64,000 nucleotides of DNA from Bacillus sp. B1-b2 (GCF_009183415.1 NZ_WEHU01000001.1:124001-188000), one strand, 5' to 3'; shown: positions 24,920 to 36,272, counted from the stretch's first letter. Numbers and translations are program-made. Notes: generated by a model from the letters alone, not told the origin.

Positions 24920-26860
24920 ATGAAAAAATTCGAAGTGTTATTTACCCCTTTTATGATCGGTAATCTGAAAGTGAAAAACAGACTGGTAATGTCTCCGATG
25001 GGAACCAATTCTGCTGGACCAGATGGAAGAATTAGTATGGATGAAGTAGACTACTTTGAAGCTAGAGCACGTGGAGGAGTAGGTTTAATTATTACAGGAA
25101 CACAATTTCTAACACAAGATCTTGCTCAGGGTGTATTAGAAGGTGTCGTCGAAAAAGATTATGTCATTCCTATGTTAACAGAATTAACAGAATCTGTTCA
25201 AAAATATGGAACAAAAATAATAGGTCAATTAAGCTGTGGTACTGGTAGAAATGCTTTATTAGATCGAGCTGGTAAACCACCAGTATCCGCATCTGCTATT
25301 CCAACTACAATGGATCCTACTTTACTTTGTCATCCATTAACAAAAGAAGAAATAAGTATCATTATGGATCAATTCTCTCATTCAGCTGGAATATTAAAAA
25401 GATCTGGATTTGATGGAATTGAAGTTCATGCACATGCAGGATATTTAATTGACCAATTTATGTCCCCACTTTGGAACAAAAGGGAGGATGAATATGGTGG
25501 TTCCATGGAAAATAGAATGAGATTCCCAGTAGAAATAGTGAAGGCTATTCGCAAAGCAGTTGGACCTAATATGCCGATTTTATTCCGAATCTCAGTAGAT
25601 CATCGTTTTGAAGGTGGTAGAGGATTAGAAGAGAGTATGCAAATGTTAAAAATATTAGAGAAAGCAGGTGTAGATGCCCTTGATATTGATGCAGGGTCAT
25701 ATGAGACAATTGATTACATATTTCCACCTGCATACTTAGGAGACGCTTGCATGGAATATGTTTGTGAGCCTGCTAGAAAAGCAGTTTCTATTCCTATTAT
25801 GAATGCTGGAAATCATACACCAGAAACAGCGGTTCAATTAATTGAATCTGGTCATGCCGATTTTGCTATGTTAGGAAGACCTTTGATTGCTGATCCAGAT
25901 TTACCAAATAAATTACTATTAAATCAGAGAGAAGATATCCGTCCATGTATTCGGTGCAATGAAGATTGTATTGGTAGAATTATAGGGAGAAATACAAAGA
26001 TAAGTTGTTCTGTTAATCCACAAGTTGGATTCGAACATCGTTTTGCTATACATAAAACAAATAATACAAAAAAATTAGTTATTGTAGGTGGTGGACCTTC
26101 AGGCATGGAAGCTGCTAGGGTAGCGGCTTTAAAAGGTCATTCAGTAACTCTTTTTGAAAAAGAAACCAATTTAGGGGGACAGCTAACAAGTGCTGCTACG
26201 CCTCCATTTAAAAGTAAATTAAGAGAATTAGTAGGTTGGTATGAAATCCAATTAGAGAAATTAGGTGTAGAATTAGTTCGCAATACAATTATAGAAAGTT
26301 ACCATCCCATATTAAAAGAAGCAGATCATATAATCGTGGGTCCTGGTGCAGAAGCAATTGTACCACCTATACCTGGCATTAATAGAAAGAATGTCGTTGG
26401 AGCAATTGAATCTCATTTAGATAAAGACCTAATAAAAGGAAATCATATTATTATCACAGGTGGTGGCTTAACTGGTTGTGATCTTGCATTAGAACTGGCA
26501 ATGGAAGGGAAAGATGTAAGTATTATTGAAATGGGTGACACATTAGCACCAGGTATTTTATATATCAATGCTGTATCCTTAAATAGAATGCTTGATGAGT
26601 TTGGTGTTAAACAGTTAACAAACCATAAAGTATTAGCATTTGAAGATAATGGAGTCATGGTAGAAACAAAAGAAGGAGAGCAACAACTTATCAAAGCAGA
26701 TACTATTATAAATGCATTTGGAATGAAACCAAACACAAGAGTAGTAGACGAAATAAGTAGACTCTATCCATTAAAAACACGATGCATTGGCGACGGAGTT
26801 TCGATTGGTAAAGTAGGTCAAGCAGTGCGAACTGGTTTTTACGCAGCAATGTCTTTATAG
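24920..26860 (+). CDS. Enoate-reductase-type NADH:flavin oxidoreductase (FMN, 4Fe-4S, FAD)
   Basis: A 646-residue old-yellow-enzyme fusion like 2-enoate reductase, 2,4-dienoyl-CoA reductase (FadH) and the bile-acid enzymes BaiCD/BaiH. An FMN TIM barrel (about 5-335) contains EVHAHAGYLIDQFMSPLWNK. It is followed by the cluster cysteines C343, C346, C350 and C363, and an FAD/NAD(P) module with GGGPSG at 390-395 and GGGLTG at 514-519. It should reduce an activated C=C bond with NAD(P)H. ATG 24920 is chosen over GTG 24908 from ribosome-site spacing and the promoter. The perfect Fnr-type box upstream suggests anaerobic expression. The substrate is unknown. Confidence 0.9.
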   Translation: MKKFEVLFTPFMIGNLKVKNRLVMSPMGTNSAGPDGRISMDEVDYFEARARGGVGLIITGTQFLTQDLAQGVLEGVVEKDYVIPMLTELTESVQKYGTKIIGQLSCGTGRNALLDRAGKPPVSASAIPTTMDPTLLCHPLTKEEISIIMDQFSHSAGILKRSGFDGIEVHAHAGYLIDQFMSPLWNKREDEYGGSMENRMRFPVEIVKAIRKAVGPNMPILFRISVDHRFEGGRGLEESMQMLKILEKAGVDALDIDAGSYETIDYIFPPAYLGDACMEYVCEPARKAVSIPIMNAGNHTPETAVQLIESGHADFAMLGRPLIADPDLPNKLLLNQREDIRPCIRCNEDCIGRIIGRNTKISCSVNPQVGFEHRFAIHKTNNTKKLVIVGGGPSGMEAARVAALKGHSVTLFEKETNLGGQLTSAATPPFKSKLRELVGWYEIQLEKLGVELVRNTIIESYHPILKEADHIIVGPGAEAIVPPIPGINRKNVVGAIESHLDKDLIKGNHIIITGGGLTGCDLALELAMEGKDVSIIEMGDTLAPGILYINAVSLNRMLDEFGVKQLTNHKVLAFEDNGVMVETKEGEQQLIKADTIINAFGMKPNTRVVDEISRLYPLKTRCIGDGVSIGKVGQAVRTGFYAAMSL

Positions 26861-26946
26861 AATTTTCGGAGTTTTTTAATATTTGATGTATTCATTTTCT
26901 TAAATATACTATATATAATATAGGGAAAAGGAAGGTGGAGTGCTAA

Positions 26947-27651
26947 ATGGGAAGATATTCGCTAAGTGATTTCATTGAAAAGACGGAGCAGCAGGATAAA
27001 GGGGAAGGCCTTTTTGAACTCGAAACAGAAAGATTACTAGAAATTAATTTAGATAAAACAATATGGGCAAAAGCTGGAAGTATGGTTTCTTACAGAGGGA
27101 AGATAAAATTTACAAGAGAAGGTATCTTAGAACATGGAATAGGCAAAATGTTTAAGAAAGCATTTACTGGAGAAGGTACTTCCTTAATGAAAGCAGAAGG
27201 ACAAGGAAAACTGTATCTTGCAGATCAAGGAAAGAAAATCTCTATTTTACAATTACAAGGTGAATCCCTATTTGTCAATGGTAATGATTTATTAGCATTT
27301 GAACCTTCTATTAATTGGGATATAAAATTAATGAAGAGAATTACTGGTATTCTTTCTGGAGGATTATTTAATGTGCATCTATCTGGAACAGGTATGATTG
27401 CGATAACTTCTCATTATGAGCCACTAACATTAAGAGTAACTTCATCTAACCCAGTATATACAGATCCTAATGCAACAGTAGCTTGGTCAGGAAATTTACA
27501 ACCTGAGTTTGTAACAGATGTTACCTTAAAATCCTTCTTTGGTAGAAGTAGTGGAGAATCTATTCAAATGAAGTTTGCGGGAGAAGGATTTGTTATTATT
27601 CAACCGTTCGAAGAAGTATACTTCAGTAATAATGGTTCGAGTAACGGGTAA
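26947..27651 (+). CDS. AIM24-family protein
   Basis: A 234-residue all-beta protein of the AIM24/TIGR00266 family. Family marks are AKAGSMVSYRGKIKFTREG near residue 40, GQGKLYLADQGKKISILQL near 85, FVNGNDLLAFEPSINWDI near 110, and GLFNVHLSGTGMIAITS near 140. The mitochondrial relative is linked to membrane organisation; bacterial members have no firm function. AAAGGAAGGTGG precedes the ATG. Monocistronic as far as can be seen. Confidence 0.9.
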   Translation: MGRYSLSDFIEKTEQQDKGEGLFELETERLLEINLDKTIWAKAGSMVSYRGKIKFTREGILEHGIGKMFKKAFTGEGTSLMKAEGQGKLYLADQGKKISILQLQGESLFVNGNDLLAFEPSINWDIKLMKRITGILSGGLFNVHLSGTGMIAITSHYEPLTLRVTSSNPVYTDPNATVAWSGNLQPEFVTDVTLKSFFGRSSGESIQMKFAGEGFVIIQPFEEVYFSNNGSSNG

Positions 27652-27779
27652 TGTAATCATAAATGATTAGAATGTAGCCTATCTTTAACCTTGAAAAGTA
27701 TCCCTACTGAAATACATATTAATTACAGAAGTAGATCTCTTTAATCTAAGTGCATTCAAGGGGATAAGAGGAATTGGAG

Positions 27780-27813
27780 AGCGTTAATCCGAATAGGACT
27801 AACGCTTTTTTTG
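27780..27813 (+). terminator. Rho-independent terminator
   Basis: AGCGTTAATCC and GGACTAACGCT form an 11-bp stem with one A-C mismatch and loop GAATA, followed by TTTTTT. It lies 128 bases after the AIM24 gene and clears the start of the yitJ leader. Confidence 0.85.
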
Positions 27814-28074
27814 TGTCTAGATACTGTCAAGTACTATTGTGAAAAAACTCTAGATAATAAAATAGTTACTAAGTTTCCCATAGAATTTAAGTAGAATAGT
27901 ATCTTCACATTTTTAAACTTCACTTAGGGTATAGAAAAAAACTATATCATGTGATGAATATTAAGTGTTACACTTTACCAATTTTTCAATGATATACTTA
28001 ACCTACAACGAGCAACTACCTAAATATAACAAAAATACCAAACAATGAATTTCATATTATCTCAGAATGTTAAC

Positions 28075-28188
28075 AAGGAGGGTAAAGGGTTTGTTCTCTA
28101 TGTATTCCTACGCTCACTGCTTTTAAACCACTATTTCTAAAGGGAGGGATTTATGGAAACTTTTAGAAGTATCTTCTTACGGAGATGA
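28075..28188 (+). other. Leader of yitJ-metE with two short upstream ORFs
   Basis: Two tiny frames each have a strong Shine-Dalgarno. uORF1: AAGGAGGG (28075-28082) then TTG 28091-TAA 28126, encoding MFSMYSYAHCF. uORF2: AGGGAGGG (28141-28148) then ATG 28153-TGA 28188, encoding [11 protein letters not shown]; its stop overlaps an in-frame upstream start of yitJ (ATG 28185). They may be leader peptides controlling translation, or remnants. No S-box or T-box core is visible in the 370 bases upstream of yitJ. Confidence 0.45.
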
Positions 28189-28232
28189 CCGCTTATTGTT
28201 ATAAAAATATGAATAATAAGGTGAAAAGGTAT

Positions 28233-30083
28233 ATGACATTATTAGAGGATTTGAAAACACGAATTTTGATTGGTGATGGCGCCATGGGAACTTTGCTATA
28301 TTCATATGGGATTAATAGTAGCTTTGAAAAGATGAATATCTCTCATCCTGAAGAGGTTTTCCGTGTTCATCAATCTTATCTTTCAGCAGGTTCAACGGTT
28401 ATTCAGACAAATACGTATGGTGCAAACTATATAAAACTTGCAAGATATGGTTTAGAAGATAGTGTGAAAAAAATTAATAGTGAAGCAGTTCGCATTGCTC
28501 GAAAAGCAGCGCAAAAAGATGCATATGTGGTGGGAACGATTGGTGGTATTCATGGATCTGGCATGGGTGTTGACATGAACGAAGAAATTAAACGTAGTTT
28601 CCGAGAACAATTATATTGTTTATTACTTGAAGGTGTTGACGGGCTTTTGTTAGAAACATATTACGATATAAATGAGCTTGAAACGGTTTTAAGAATTGCT
28701 AGAGAAGAGACAGACATTCCTATTATCACAAATGTGTCGATGCATGAACCTGGAGTATTAGAAAACGGGTTAGAGTTATCAGTCGTTTTAGAACGTTTAG
28801 AAAACCTTGGTGCAGATGTGGTGGGAGTGAATTGTAGATTAGGTCCGAACCATGTGTTGAAAGCGCTAGAGTCTGTCCCGATTCCTAAAAAAGCTTATTT
28901 GTCTGCATATCCTAATGCAAGCTTACCGGAATACAGAGAAGGCAGACTTCAATACAAATCAGAACCTGATTATTTTGAAAAATTTGCTCTTCATTTTCGA
29001 AATGAGGGTGTTCGGTTAATAGGGGGATGCTGTGGTACGACACCAGAACATATTAGAGCACTAGCGGAAGGAGTGAATGGATTAGTCCCGATAAAGGAAA
29101 AGATAGTAAAAAAACGGCCGAAATTAGTGATAACTGAAACAAAACAACAGAATGAACGAACATTATTTGAGAAAGTTAAAGGGCAGAAATCAATCATCGT
29201 TGAATTGGATACACCTAGAGATTTGAATACGAATAAATTCTTTGAGGGAGCAAAAGCATTGAAAGATGCTGGAATTGACGGGCTAACACTAGCGGATAAT
29301 TCTCTTGCATCACCAAGGATATGTAATCTGACAATGGCAGCAGCTGTTAAAAGAGAAATTGGGTTGTCATCTATCGTTCATGTTACATGTAGAGACCGCA
29401 ATTTGATTGGCTTGCAATCCCATTTAATGGGATTACATACATTAGGGATACGAGATTTATTGGCTATAACAGGCGATCCAACAAAAGTAGGAGATTTTCC
29501 TGGAGCTACATCCGTTTTTGATGTAACCTCTTTTGAACTAATTAAGTTAATTAAACAATTTAATGAAGGAATTTCTTTTTCTGGAAAGTCATTGAAGCAA
29601 AAAACAAACTTCCATGTAGCAACAGCTTTCAATCCTAATATTCGCAATATTCAGAAAGGTATTGAGCGTCTGGAGAAAAAAATAGAATATGGGGCAGATT
29701 ATATTCTTACACAACCGATTTTTTGCAGAGAGAAGTTAATGGAGATAGCAAAAGCCATTCAGCATATTAACGCACCTATATATATTGGTATTATGCCGCT
29801 CACTTCAACAAGAAACGCAGAGTTTCTACACAATGAGGTTCCTGGTATCAAATTGACAGATGATGTTAGGAAAAGAATGGCAGCTACTGCGAATAATCCA
29901 GAACAAGCTGTACAGGAAGGATTATTGATTGCAAAGGAATTAATTAATACAGCAATAGAATTTTTTAATGGAATTTATTTAATTACGCCTTTTATGCGCT
30001 ATGACTTAACAGTTGAATTAGCTAAATATGCACAAGAAAAAACAACTAAGATAGAAAAATTGGTAAGAGCAGATTTTTCCTAG
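28233..30083 (+). CDS. yitJ: Bifunctional homocysteine S-methyltransferase / methylene-THF reductase
   Basis: A 616-residue fusion of the YitJ type. The N-terminal S-methyltransferase domain (about 1-290) has zinc ligands C201 (VVGVNCRLG) and C266/C267 ([10 protein letters not shown]). The C-terminal MetF-like flavin domain (about 320-616) reduces methylene-THF to methyl-THF, e.g. [11 protein letters not shown] and ILTQPIF. Together with MetE downstream it supplies the methyl group for methionine. ATG 28233 is chosen by homology and AAGGTG/AAAAGG upstream. ATG 28185 would add 16 residues and is coupled to the short upstream ORF. It forms an operon with metE (61-base gap). Confidence 0.93.
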   Translation: MTLLEDLKTRILIGDGAMGTLLYSYGINSSFEKMNISHPEEVFRVHQSYLSAGSTVIQTNTYGANYIKLARYGLEDSVKKINSEAVRIARKAAQKDAYVVGTIGGIHGSGMGVDMNEEIKRSFREQLYCLLLEGVDGLLLETYYDINELETVLRIAREETDIPIITNVSMHEPGVLENGLELSVVLERLENLGADVVGVNCRLGPNHVLKALESVPIPKKAYLSAYPNASLPEYREGRLQYKSEPDYFEKFALHFRNEGVRLIGGCCGTTPEHIRALAEGVNGLVPIKEKIVKKRPKLVITETKQQNERTLFEKVKGQKSIIVELDTPRDLNTNKFFEGAKALKDAGIDGLTLADNSLASPRICNLTMAAAVKREIGLSSIVHVTCRDRNLIGLQSHLMGLHTLGIRDLLAITGDPTKVGDFPGATSVFDVTSFELIKLIKQFNEGISFSGKSLKQKTNFHVATAFNPNIRNIQKGIERLEKKIEYGADYILTQPIFCREKLMEIAKAIQHINAPIYIGIMPLTSTRNAEFLHNEVPGIKLTDDVRKRMAATANNPEQAVQEGLLIAKELINTAIEFFNGIYLITPFMRYDLTVELAKYAQEKTTKIEKLVRADFS

Positions 30084-30144
30084 AAAACGATATCTTTATC
30101 AGTGAGTGATTATTAATCAAAAATAATAGAAAGAAGGAATGAAA

Positions 30145-32430
30145 ATGAAGAATCTACTAAGTTCAAATGTTGGATATCCAAGAATTGGGGAGAAACGTGA
30201 ATGGAAAAAAGCATTGGAAAAGTTTTGGAGTGGAGAAATCACAGAAATAGAATTGTTAAAAGAAACAAAGAAAATACGTTTAGAGGGGTTAAGGAAACAA
30301 CAGGAAATAGGAATAGATTTAATTCCAGTTGGTGATTTTTCTTTATATGATCATGTATTGGATACTTCTGTTATGTTTGGTATTGTACCAAAGCGATTTC
30401 AAAACAACGATGGCAATACATCTTTAGAAACCTATTTTTCCATTGCTCGTGGAACAAAGAATGCTGTAGCTTCAGAGATGACAAAATGGTTTAACACGAA
30501 CTATCACTATATTGTTCCTGAATTAGACGATGCAAAGCCGTTTCTTGTAGAAAATCGTCCTCTAACTTTTTATAAAGAAGCAAAAGATGAACTCGGAATA
30601 GAAGGGAAACCAGTTTTGTTAGGAATCGCTACCTTCTTAAAGCTAGGAAAGGGTTATGAACAGGAAGAATTTGCTCTTTTAATTAAGAAATTTCTTCCAG
30701 TATATATTCAAGTATTGAAAGAATTACAAGAGGCTGGTGTTAATTGGGTTCAAGTGGATGAGCCAATTTTTGTAAAGGATTTATCTGAAGGGGACTATCA
30801 AGCAATTAGTCAGGCCTATGAGTTAATAGCTGCTGCTGTACCAGAAATAAAAATTATTATCCAAACATATTTTGAATCAATAAGTTCTTATGAGAATGTC
30901 ATTCAATTACCTGTAGATGGAATAGGTATTGATTTTGTTCATGAAGATTCACTTAACATTCTGCGAAAATATGGGTTCCCTAAAAATAAGGTTCTTGCTG
31001 TTGGTGTTATTGATGGTCGAAATGTATGGCGTCAAGATTTGGAGAGTCAGCTCCGTTTATTAGAGACCATTCAGCAATTCGTTGATAATGATAGGTTAAT
31101 TGTACAATCTTCCTGTTCCTTGCTCCATGTTCCTGTGACGAAAAAAACAGAAGAGACATTACATTCAATTATAAAAGATGTATTATCTTTTGCAGATGAA
31201 AAATTAGAGGAAATTGCAACCATTGTAAAGGGTCTCCGGAATGGTAAAGAAAGTATTGCTGATAAAATCCAAGAAAGTAAACAGGCCATTGAGGTTCTAA
31301 ATCATTCTAAATACCGAAAAAAAACACAGAATCTAGTGAGTACAGAGGGCCTAAATCCTGACCGAACATTACCATTTGAAAAAAGAAACATTATTCAAAA
31401 AAATCTACTAGGACTTCCATTATTACCAACTACTACCATTGGAAGTTTGCCACAAACAACAGAAATAAGAAATAAAAGGTTGAAATGGAGGAAAGGAGAA
31501 CTTTCTGATCAACAATATGAACAATACATTGAAAAGGAGATTGAGAAATGGATTAGCATTCAAGAGGAAATTGGAATGGATGTACTAGTTCATGGAGAAT
31601 TTGAACGGACGGATATGGTCGAATACTTTGGAGAGAAGCTAAATGGCTTTTTAGTAACGAAATTTGGTTGGGTTCAATCATATGGCTCTCGTTGTGTAAA
31701 ACCACCATTAATATTTGGGGAAGTTTCATTTGATAAACCAATGACAGTAAAGGAAAGTGTATACGCACAATCTCTAACAAGCAAACACGTTAAAGGAATG
31801 CTGACAGGTCCTGTTACCATATTAAATTGGTCATTTGTTAGGGATGATATACCAAGAGTTGAGGTATTAAATCAAATAGCTATTGCCTTACGAAAAGAAG
31901 TAGAAGAATTAGAGAGAAATGGAATAAAAATAATTCAAGTGGATGAACCAGCACTTCGAGAAGGGCTTCCACTTAAACAAGAAAAATGGGATGAATACTT
32001 AGATGCGGCAGTGCTTGCATTTAAACTTTCTACCTCATCTGTGGAAAATAGTACGCAAATCCATACCCATATGTGCTACTCCAGTTTCGGAGATATCTTC
32101 CATGCTATCAGTTGTTTAGATGCAGACGTTATTTCTATTGAAACATCAAGAAGTCATGGTGAACTTATTTCTACTTTCGAAGAATATACGTATAACAAGG
32201 AAATTGGACTGGGTGTTTATGATATTCATAGTCCACGCATTCCTAGTAAAAAGGAAATAACAGATAATATTAATCGAGCATTAAAAATAATCCCTGCTAA
32301 TCAGTTCTGGATCAATCCAGATTGCGGATTAAAGACGAGACAAGAAACAGAAACAATTGCTGCTTTAAAACGAATGGTTGAAGTCGCGACGGAAGTTAGA
32401 GAGTTTCAACTTAAAGTATTAAATACATAA
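30145..32430 (+). CDS. metE: Cobalamin-independent methionine synthase
   Basis: A 761-residue enzyme that transfers a methyl group from methyl-THF-polyglutamate to homocysteine. The two (beta/alpha)8 domains are complete. Zinc ligands are H642 and C644 (THMCYSSF) and C727 (NPDCGLKTR). The N-terminal [21 protein letters not shown] is typical. ATG 30145 has AAGGA 6 bases upstream; ATG 30139 is too close. The gene follows yitJ, which makes its methyl donor. No riboswitch precedes it. Confidence 0.97.
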   Translation: MKNLLSSNVGYPRIGEKREWKKALEKFWSGEITEIELLKETKKIRLEGLRKQQEIGIDLIPVGDFSLYDHVLDTSVMFGIVPKRFQNNDGNTSLETYFSIARGTKNAVASEMTKWFNTNYHYIVPELDDAKPFLVENRPLTFYKEAKDELGIEGKPVLLGIATFLKLGKGYEQEEFALLIKKFLPVYIQVLKELQEAGVNWVQVDEPIFVKDLSEGDYQAISQAYELIAAAVPEIKIIIQTYFESISSYENVIQLPVDGIGIDFVHEDSLNILRKYGFPKNKVLAVGVIDGRNVWRQDLESQLRLLETIQQFVDNDRLIVQSSCSLLHVPVTKKTEETLHSIIKDVLSFADEKLEEIATIVKGLRNGKESIADKIQESKQAIEVLNHSKYRKKTQNLVSTEGLNPDRTLPFEKRNIIQKNLLGLPLLPTTTIGSLPQTTEIRNKRLKWRKGELSDQQYEQYIEKEIEKWISIQEEIGMDVLVHGEFERTDMVEYFGEKLNGFLVTKFGWVQSYGSRCVKPPLIFGEVSFDKPMTVKESVYAQSLTSKHVKGMLTGPVTILNWSFVRDDIPRVEVLNQIAIALRKEVEELERNGIKIIQVDEPALREGLPLKQEKWDEYLDAAVLAFKLSTSSVENSTQIHTHMCYSSFGDIFHAISCLDADVISIETSRSHGELISTFEEYTYNKEIGLGVYDIHSPRIPSKKEITDNINRALKIIPANQFWINPDCGLKTRQETETIAALKRMVEVATEVREFQLKVLNT

Positions 32431-32818
32431 TCTTTCTATTGTCATAGAGTAGAAGTTCTATGCCCTCATGTGAAAGGTTACTATAGTAGACACCGTTAGC
32501 AAGATTGCTAAAAATGCATAAGAAATTGGGTGGTCATAGAATTACCCAGAACAAAAGGAAAAAAAGCTAATAACACCTGTTTTTATCAGAAAATAATTCA
32601 TTCATTTGAAGAGGCTTACTATTCGCTAAAAGGAAATGGCTTTGATAAGCGAATAGTAAGCCTCAAAAAAACTAATTAAATGGTGTGGTTTGCTATAATG
32701 CCCTTTCATTCAAGGCAAAGTATACACATGAATGGACACAGAGAAAACTTGATTGGGTCATGAAGTCATTCTATTCATTCCTTAGAATAGCCTCAAGAAT
32801 TTTTATTTCTTTCCTCCT
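32431..32818. other. Intergenic region with a 17-bp perfect inverted repeat
   Basis: No gene is supported. The region holds GAGGCTTACTATTCGCT (32611-32627) and its exact complement AGCGAATAGTAAGCCTC (32648-32664) around a 20-base spacer. No T-run follows on either strand, so it is not an ordinary terminator. It lies between the convergent metE and metA genes and may still block transcription or protect mRNA ends. Confidence 0.6.
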
Positions 32819-33727
32819 TCATTTCCATTCAAATGGAGTTTCTTGATATACATAATAATTTAACCAGTTAGAAAATAATAAATGGGCATGTGATCGCCAA
32901 TTATTTAATGGTAAATTACTTGGATCGTTATTAGGAAAATAATCAAGTGGAAGATGAACTTTCAATCCTTTTTCACTATCTCGTTTATATTCCTCGCCTA
33001 GTGTAGTGGAATCATATTCCAAATGTCCTGTTACCATGATTTGACGACCATTATTTCCTGAAATAATTAATGCACCTGCATCCTCAGAAGCAGCAAGAAT
33101 CTCTAAATTAGGATGATTGTTAATTTCTTCTAATTCTACATTAGTATGTCTAGAATGTGGTGCTAAAAAGGTATCATCAAAACCTCTCATTAATTTATCA
33201 GAGGCATTTAGAACATAATGCTTAAAGATTCCATGGCATTTCTGATATAGCTCATGTTTATCAATTTGATAATGATGATATAAAGCCGCCTGAGCACCCC
33301 AGCAAATATGTAAAGTAGATGTAACATTAGATTTGGACCACTCCATAATCTCCTTCAGTTCGTTCCAATAGTCCACCTCTTCGAAAGCAAATAATTCAAC
33401 AGGTGCTCCTGTAATAATTAAACCATCATACTTATTTTTCTTAACTTGTTCAAAATTAGTGTAGAACTGCTCCAAATGAAAAGGACTAGTATTTTTTGAT
33501 TCGTAGGTCGCGGTTCTCAGGAAAGAAATATTCACTTGTAATGGCGTATTTCCTAATAATCGTAGTATTTGTACTTCTGTTTTTTGTTTTTCTGGCATGA
33601 GGTTAAGTATAAGGATATTTAAGGGGCGAATATCTTGTGATTTAGCTCTTCCTTCGTCCATAATAAAAATATTTTCTTCTTCTAAAATTTCTCTCGCTGG
33701 AAGTAGATGAGGAATCTTAATAGGCAT
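32819..33727 (-). CDS. metA: Homoserine O-acetyltransferase, MetA type
   Basis: A 302-residue class I glutamine-amidotransferase-like acyltransferase that activates homoserine for methionine synthesis. The catalytic Cys142 ([10 protein letters not shown]) and H235/E237 (TGHLEYD) are in register with characterised MetA. Residue 111 is Glu ([12 protein letters not shown]), which in B. cereus MetA marks acetyl-CoA rather than succinyl-CoA use. AGGAGGAGAT lies about 9 bases before ATG 33727; a longer frame adds 8 unlikely residues. Its neighbours make the methyl and folate side of the pathway. No S-box is visible upstream. Confidence 0.94.
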   Translation of the reverse strand: MPIKIPHLLPAREILEEENIFIMDEGRAKSQDIRPLNILILNLMPEKQKTEVQILRLLGNTPLQVNISFLRTATYESKNTSPFHLEQFYTNFEQVKKNKYDGLIITGAPVELFAFEEVDYWNELKEIMEWSKSNVTSTLHICWGAQAALYHHYQIDKHELYQKCHGIFKHYVLNASDKLMRGFDDTFLAPHSRHTNVELEEINNHPNLEILAASEDAGALIISGNNGRQIMVTGHLEYDSTTLGEEYKRDSEKGLKVHLPLDYFPNNDPSNLPLNNWRSHAHLLFSNWLNYYVYQETPFEWK

Positions 33728-33765
33728 AAAAATAAATCTCCTCCTGATCAAATGGCATAATGAAC

Positions 33766-33799
33766 GCCATTTTAATTATGTTGTATGTAGACTTGTCAA
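33766..33799 (-). promoter_or_regulatory. Candidate metA promoter and leader hairpin
   Basis: On the minus strand, TTGACA (33799-33794) is followed after 15-17 bp by a weak TAATTA/ATTAAA. Next comes a small hairpin (AAATGGC ... GCCATTT, about 33743-33768) just before the ribosome site. The -10 is poor. Confidence 0.4.
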
Positions 33800-33934
33800 A
33801 AAAACTTACAATAATACAGTTATTATAAAGTTGATTTAGCCTTGTCGCAATTATAATGTTTAGAATAATGAAAAGATAATGATTTTTTAGCAGTATTTCA
33901 AAATTTATGCCTAGATTGAGTGACTTTTTAAAAG

Positions 33935-33973
33935 TGATACTTGTATTCCTTTGTATCAATAATAGTGTACAAT
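33935..33973 (+). promoter_or_regulatory. fhs promoter with overlapping inverted repeat
   Basis: TGATAC and GTATCA (33935-33940 and 33953-33958) form a perfect inverted repeat with a 12-base spacer. A -10-like TACAAT (33968-33973) lies downstream, with a weak -35 TTCCTT 16 bp upstream of it inside the repeat. It could be an operator; no regulator is recognised. Confidence 0.4.
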
Positions 33974-34019
33974 AGATGGGGAAATTCATCATAAATAGAG
34001 ATAATAAGGAGGTTATCAC

Positions 34020-35690
34020 ATGAAATCTGACATTCAAATAGCGCAAGAAGCACAAATGAAACCTATTATACATATAGCAAATAAATTAAATTTAACAGAA
34101 GATGATATAGAATTATACGGAAAATATAAAGCTAAGATTAGTAATGATAAGCTAAAGGAATTAAAGAAAAATAAGTCTGGAAAATTAATTCTTGTGACTG
34201 CCATTAATCCAACTCCCGCTGGAGAAGGAAAATCAACAGTAACAGTAGGTTTAGGTGATGCACTTAATAAATTGAACAAAAAAGCAATCATTGCAATGCG
34301 AGAACCATCTTTAGGGCCAACTATGGGTATTAAGGGAGGAGCATGTGGTGGTGGACATGCTCAAATACTACCGATGGAGGATATAAATCTTCACTTTACT
34401 GGAGACTTACATGCTATTACTACTGCTAATAATGCACTTGCTGCTTTAATTGATAACCATATACAGCAAGGAAATGAATGTCAAATAGATTCCAGAAGAA
34501 TTGTCTGGAAAAGGGCAGTTGATTTAAATGACAGAGCATTAAGAAATGTCATTATTGGATTAGGTGGACCAATTCAAGGTGTTCCTCGAGAAGATGGTTT
34601 TGATATTACAGTTGCGTCAGAAATTATGGCAGTATTATGCCTTGCATCAGATCTTACAGATTTAAAGAGACGCTTAGCTAAAATGGTAATTGCTTACGAC
34701 ATACATAAAGAACCATTAACAGTATCTGATCTTAAAGTAGAAGGTGCGTTAACTTTATTACTAAAAGATGCGATTAAACCAAATTTGGTACAAACAATAG
34801 AACATACACCTGCTATTATTCACGGTGGACCTTTTGCAAATATTGCTCATGGATGTAATAGTGTTATTGCAACAACTGCAGCTACTAAGCTTGCTGATTA
34901 TGTAGTAACAGAAGCTGGCTTTGGAGCTGATTTAGGAGCAGAGAAATTTTTAAATATTAAATCTAGGAATGAAGATATTAATCCAGAGATAGTAGTAATT
35001 GTCGCAACCATTCGAGCATTAAAGATGCATGGTGGAGTTTCCAAAACAAACTTAGCAGAAGAAAATATCGATGCATTAAAAACGGGATTTGCTAACCTTA
35101 AGAAGCATATTGAAAACATTAAACATTTTGGTCTGCCTTTTGTAATAGCCACCAATAAATTTGTTACGGATACAGAAGAAGAAGTAGCAGCTTTACACGC
35201 GCTTTGTGAAGAAGAGAATTTGCCTGTAGCATTAACAGAAGTTTGGGAAAAGGGTGGAGAAGGTGGTATAGAATTAGCAGAAAAAGTCTTGCAAATTCTA
35301 GAAGAAAAAGATAGCGAATTTCGTCCTTTATATGAATTAACAGATACTATAGAAGATAAAATTCAGACAATCGCAAGGAAGATTTATGGTGCAGACTCCG
35401 TTGAATTTTCAACAAAAGCTAAAAAACAAATGAGCGATTTTAATCATTTTGGTTGGGGTAATTTACCTATATGCATGGCTAAAACACAATACTCTTTATC
35501 AGATGATCCATCTCTTCTTGGTAGACCAAAAGGATTTTGTATTACTATACGGGAGTTTAAGCCATCTATCGGAGCAGGATTTATAGTTGCATTAACAAAT
35601 GATGTGATGACAATGCCTGGACTTCCAAAAAAACCTGCTGCATTGAACATGGATGTTGATGATCAGGGAAAAGCAGTTGGTTTATTTTAA
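34020..35690 (+). CDS. fhs: Formate-tetrahydrofolate ligase
   Basis: A 556-residue ATP-dependent ligase that makes 10-formyl-THF from formate and THF. Key segments are the P-loop-like [16 protein letters not shown] near residue 66, [18 protein letters not shown] near 95, the folate-side [12 protein letters not shown] near 410, and the C-terminal [16 protein letters not shown]. It supplies one-carbon units alongside yitJ and metE nearby. AAGGAGG precedes the ATG. It is probably co-transcribed with the 180-aa gene 32 bases downstream. Confidence 0.97.
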   Translation: MKSDIQIAQEAQMKPIIHIANKLNLTEDDIELYGKYKAKISNDKLKELKKNKSGKLILVTAINPTPAGEGKSTVTVGLGDALNKLNKKAIIAMREPSLGPTMGIKGGACGGGHAQILPMEDINLHFTGDLHAITTANNALAALIDNHIQQGNECQIDSRRIVWKRAVDLNDRALRNVIIGLGGPIQGVPREDGFDITVASEIMAVLCLASDLTDLKRRLAKMVIAYDIHKEPLTVSDLKVEGALTLLLKDAIKPNLVQTIEHTPAIIHGGPFANIAHGCNSVIATTAATKLADYVVTEAGFGADLGAEKFLNIKSRNEDINPEIVVIVATIRALKMHGGVSKTNLAEENIDALKTGFANLKKHIENIKHFGLPFVIATNKFVTDTEEEVAALHALCEEENLPVALTEVWEKGGEGGIELAEKVLQILEEKDSEFRPLYELTDTIEDKIQTIARKIYGADSVEFSTKAKKQMSDFNHFGWGNLPICMAKTQYSLSDDPSLLGRPKGFCITIREFKPSIGAGFIVALTNDVMTMPGLPKKPAALNMDVDDQGKAVGLF

Positions 35691-35722
35691 AGAATTCGGT
35701 AAAAAAGGGGAAATTACGTACG

Positions 35723-36265
35723 ATGTTTGATCCAACTGCATTTGAGAATATGAGAATGGTTTTAGAGGGACAAATTTATGACAAGGATTTAGAGGGTGAC
35801 TTAAATATACTAGATCGAAATGATCTTTTTAATAGCTCTAAATTAGCAAGAGAATATACCATTTCTATGTCATTAAAGGACCAAAAAAATGCTAAATTAA
35901 CACTGATTTTAACAGCTGATGTAAAAAATCTTGCTTCTGAACTTTTAGAACTACCAAATAGCAATTCAGCAATGGGTGCAACCATTAAAATACAATTAAA
36001 TTTGCGTCATATTAATAAGCAAGAAATATATATAAGCATAAATAGATTGTTAAAAGAATTATGGGGAGATGGGGTGAAAATAGTACAAGAAGTTCGCTCT
36101 AATCCCCTTCAATCTGATAAAATTATAAGAAATCATATTGTTATTGATTTTAATCGAGTTGTCAATGAAGATCAGCTAGAGGATTTATTGACAATGGTAG
36201 ATTATATGGAAGACACGTTGAGACAGCTTTCAACAATGGATTCATTATTACATATAGAAGGGTGA
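35723..36265 (+). CDS. Hypothetical protein, 180 aa
   Basis: I do not recognise this protein. It is 180 residues, acidic and soluble, with alternating beta and helix: [80 protein letters not shown], and a C-terminal amphipathic helix. No catalytic motif stands out. It sits 32 bases after fhs and 7 bases before bsaA, so the three genes are likely one unit. AAAAAGGGGAAA provides a ribosome site. It is intact and uses neighbour-like codons. Confidence 0.65.
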   Translation: MFDPTAFENMRMVLEGQIYDKDLEGDLNILDRNDLFNSSKLAREYTISMSLKDQKNAKLTLILTADVKNLASELLELPNSNSAMGATIKIQLNLRHINKQEIYISINRLLKELWGDGVKIVQEVRSNPLQSDKIIRNHIVIDFNRVVNEDQLEDLLTMVDYMEDTLRQLSTMDSLLHIEG

Positions 36266-36272
36266 GTTAAGT

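Noticed and set aside
27814-28232. Expected SAM (S-box) riboswitch upstream of yitJ-metE
   Set aside because: I looked for the conserved core (GAAACC with GGCAACC and the kink-turn) and for a terminator near the start. None is present, so I did not annotate a riboswitch.
33728-34019. Expected S-box upstream of metA on the minus strand
   Set aside because: Only a short AAATGGC/GCCATTT hairpin is present; the S-box core is absent.
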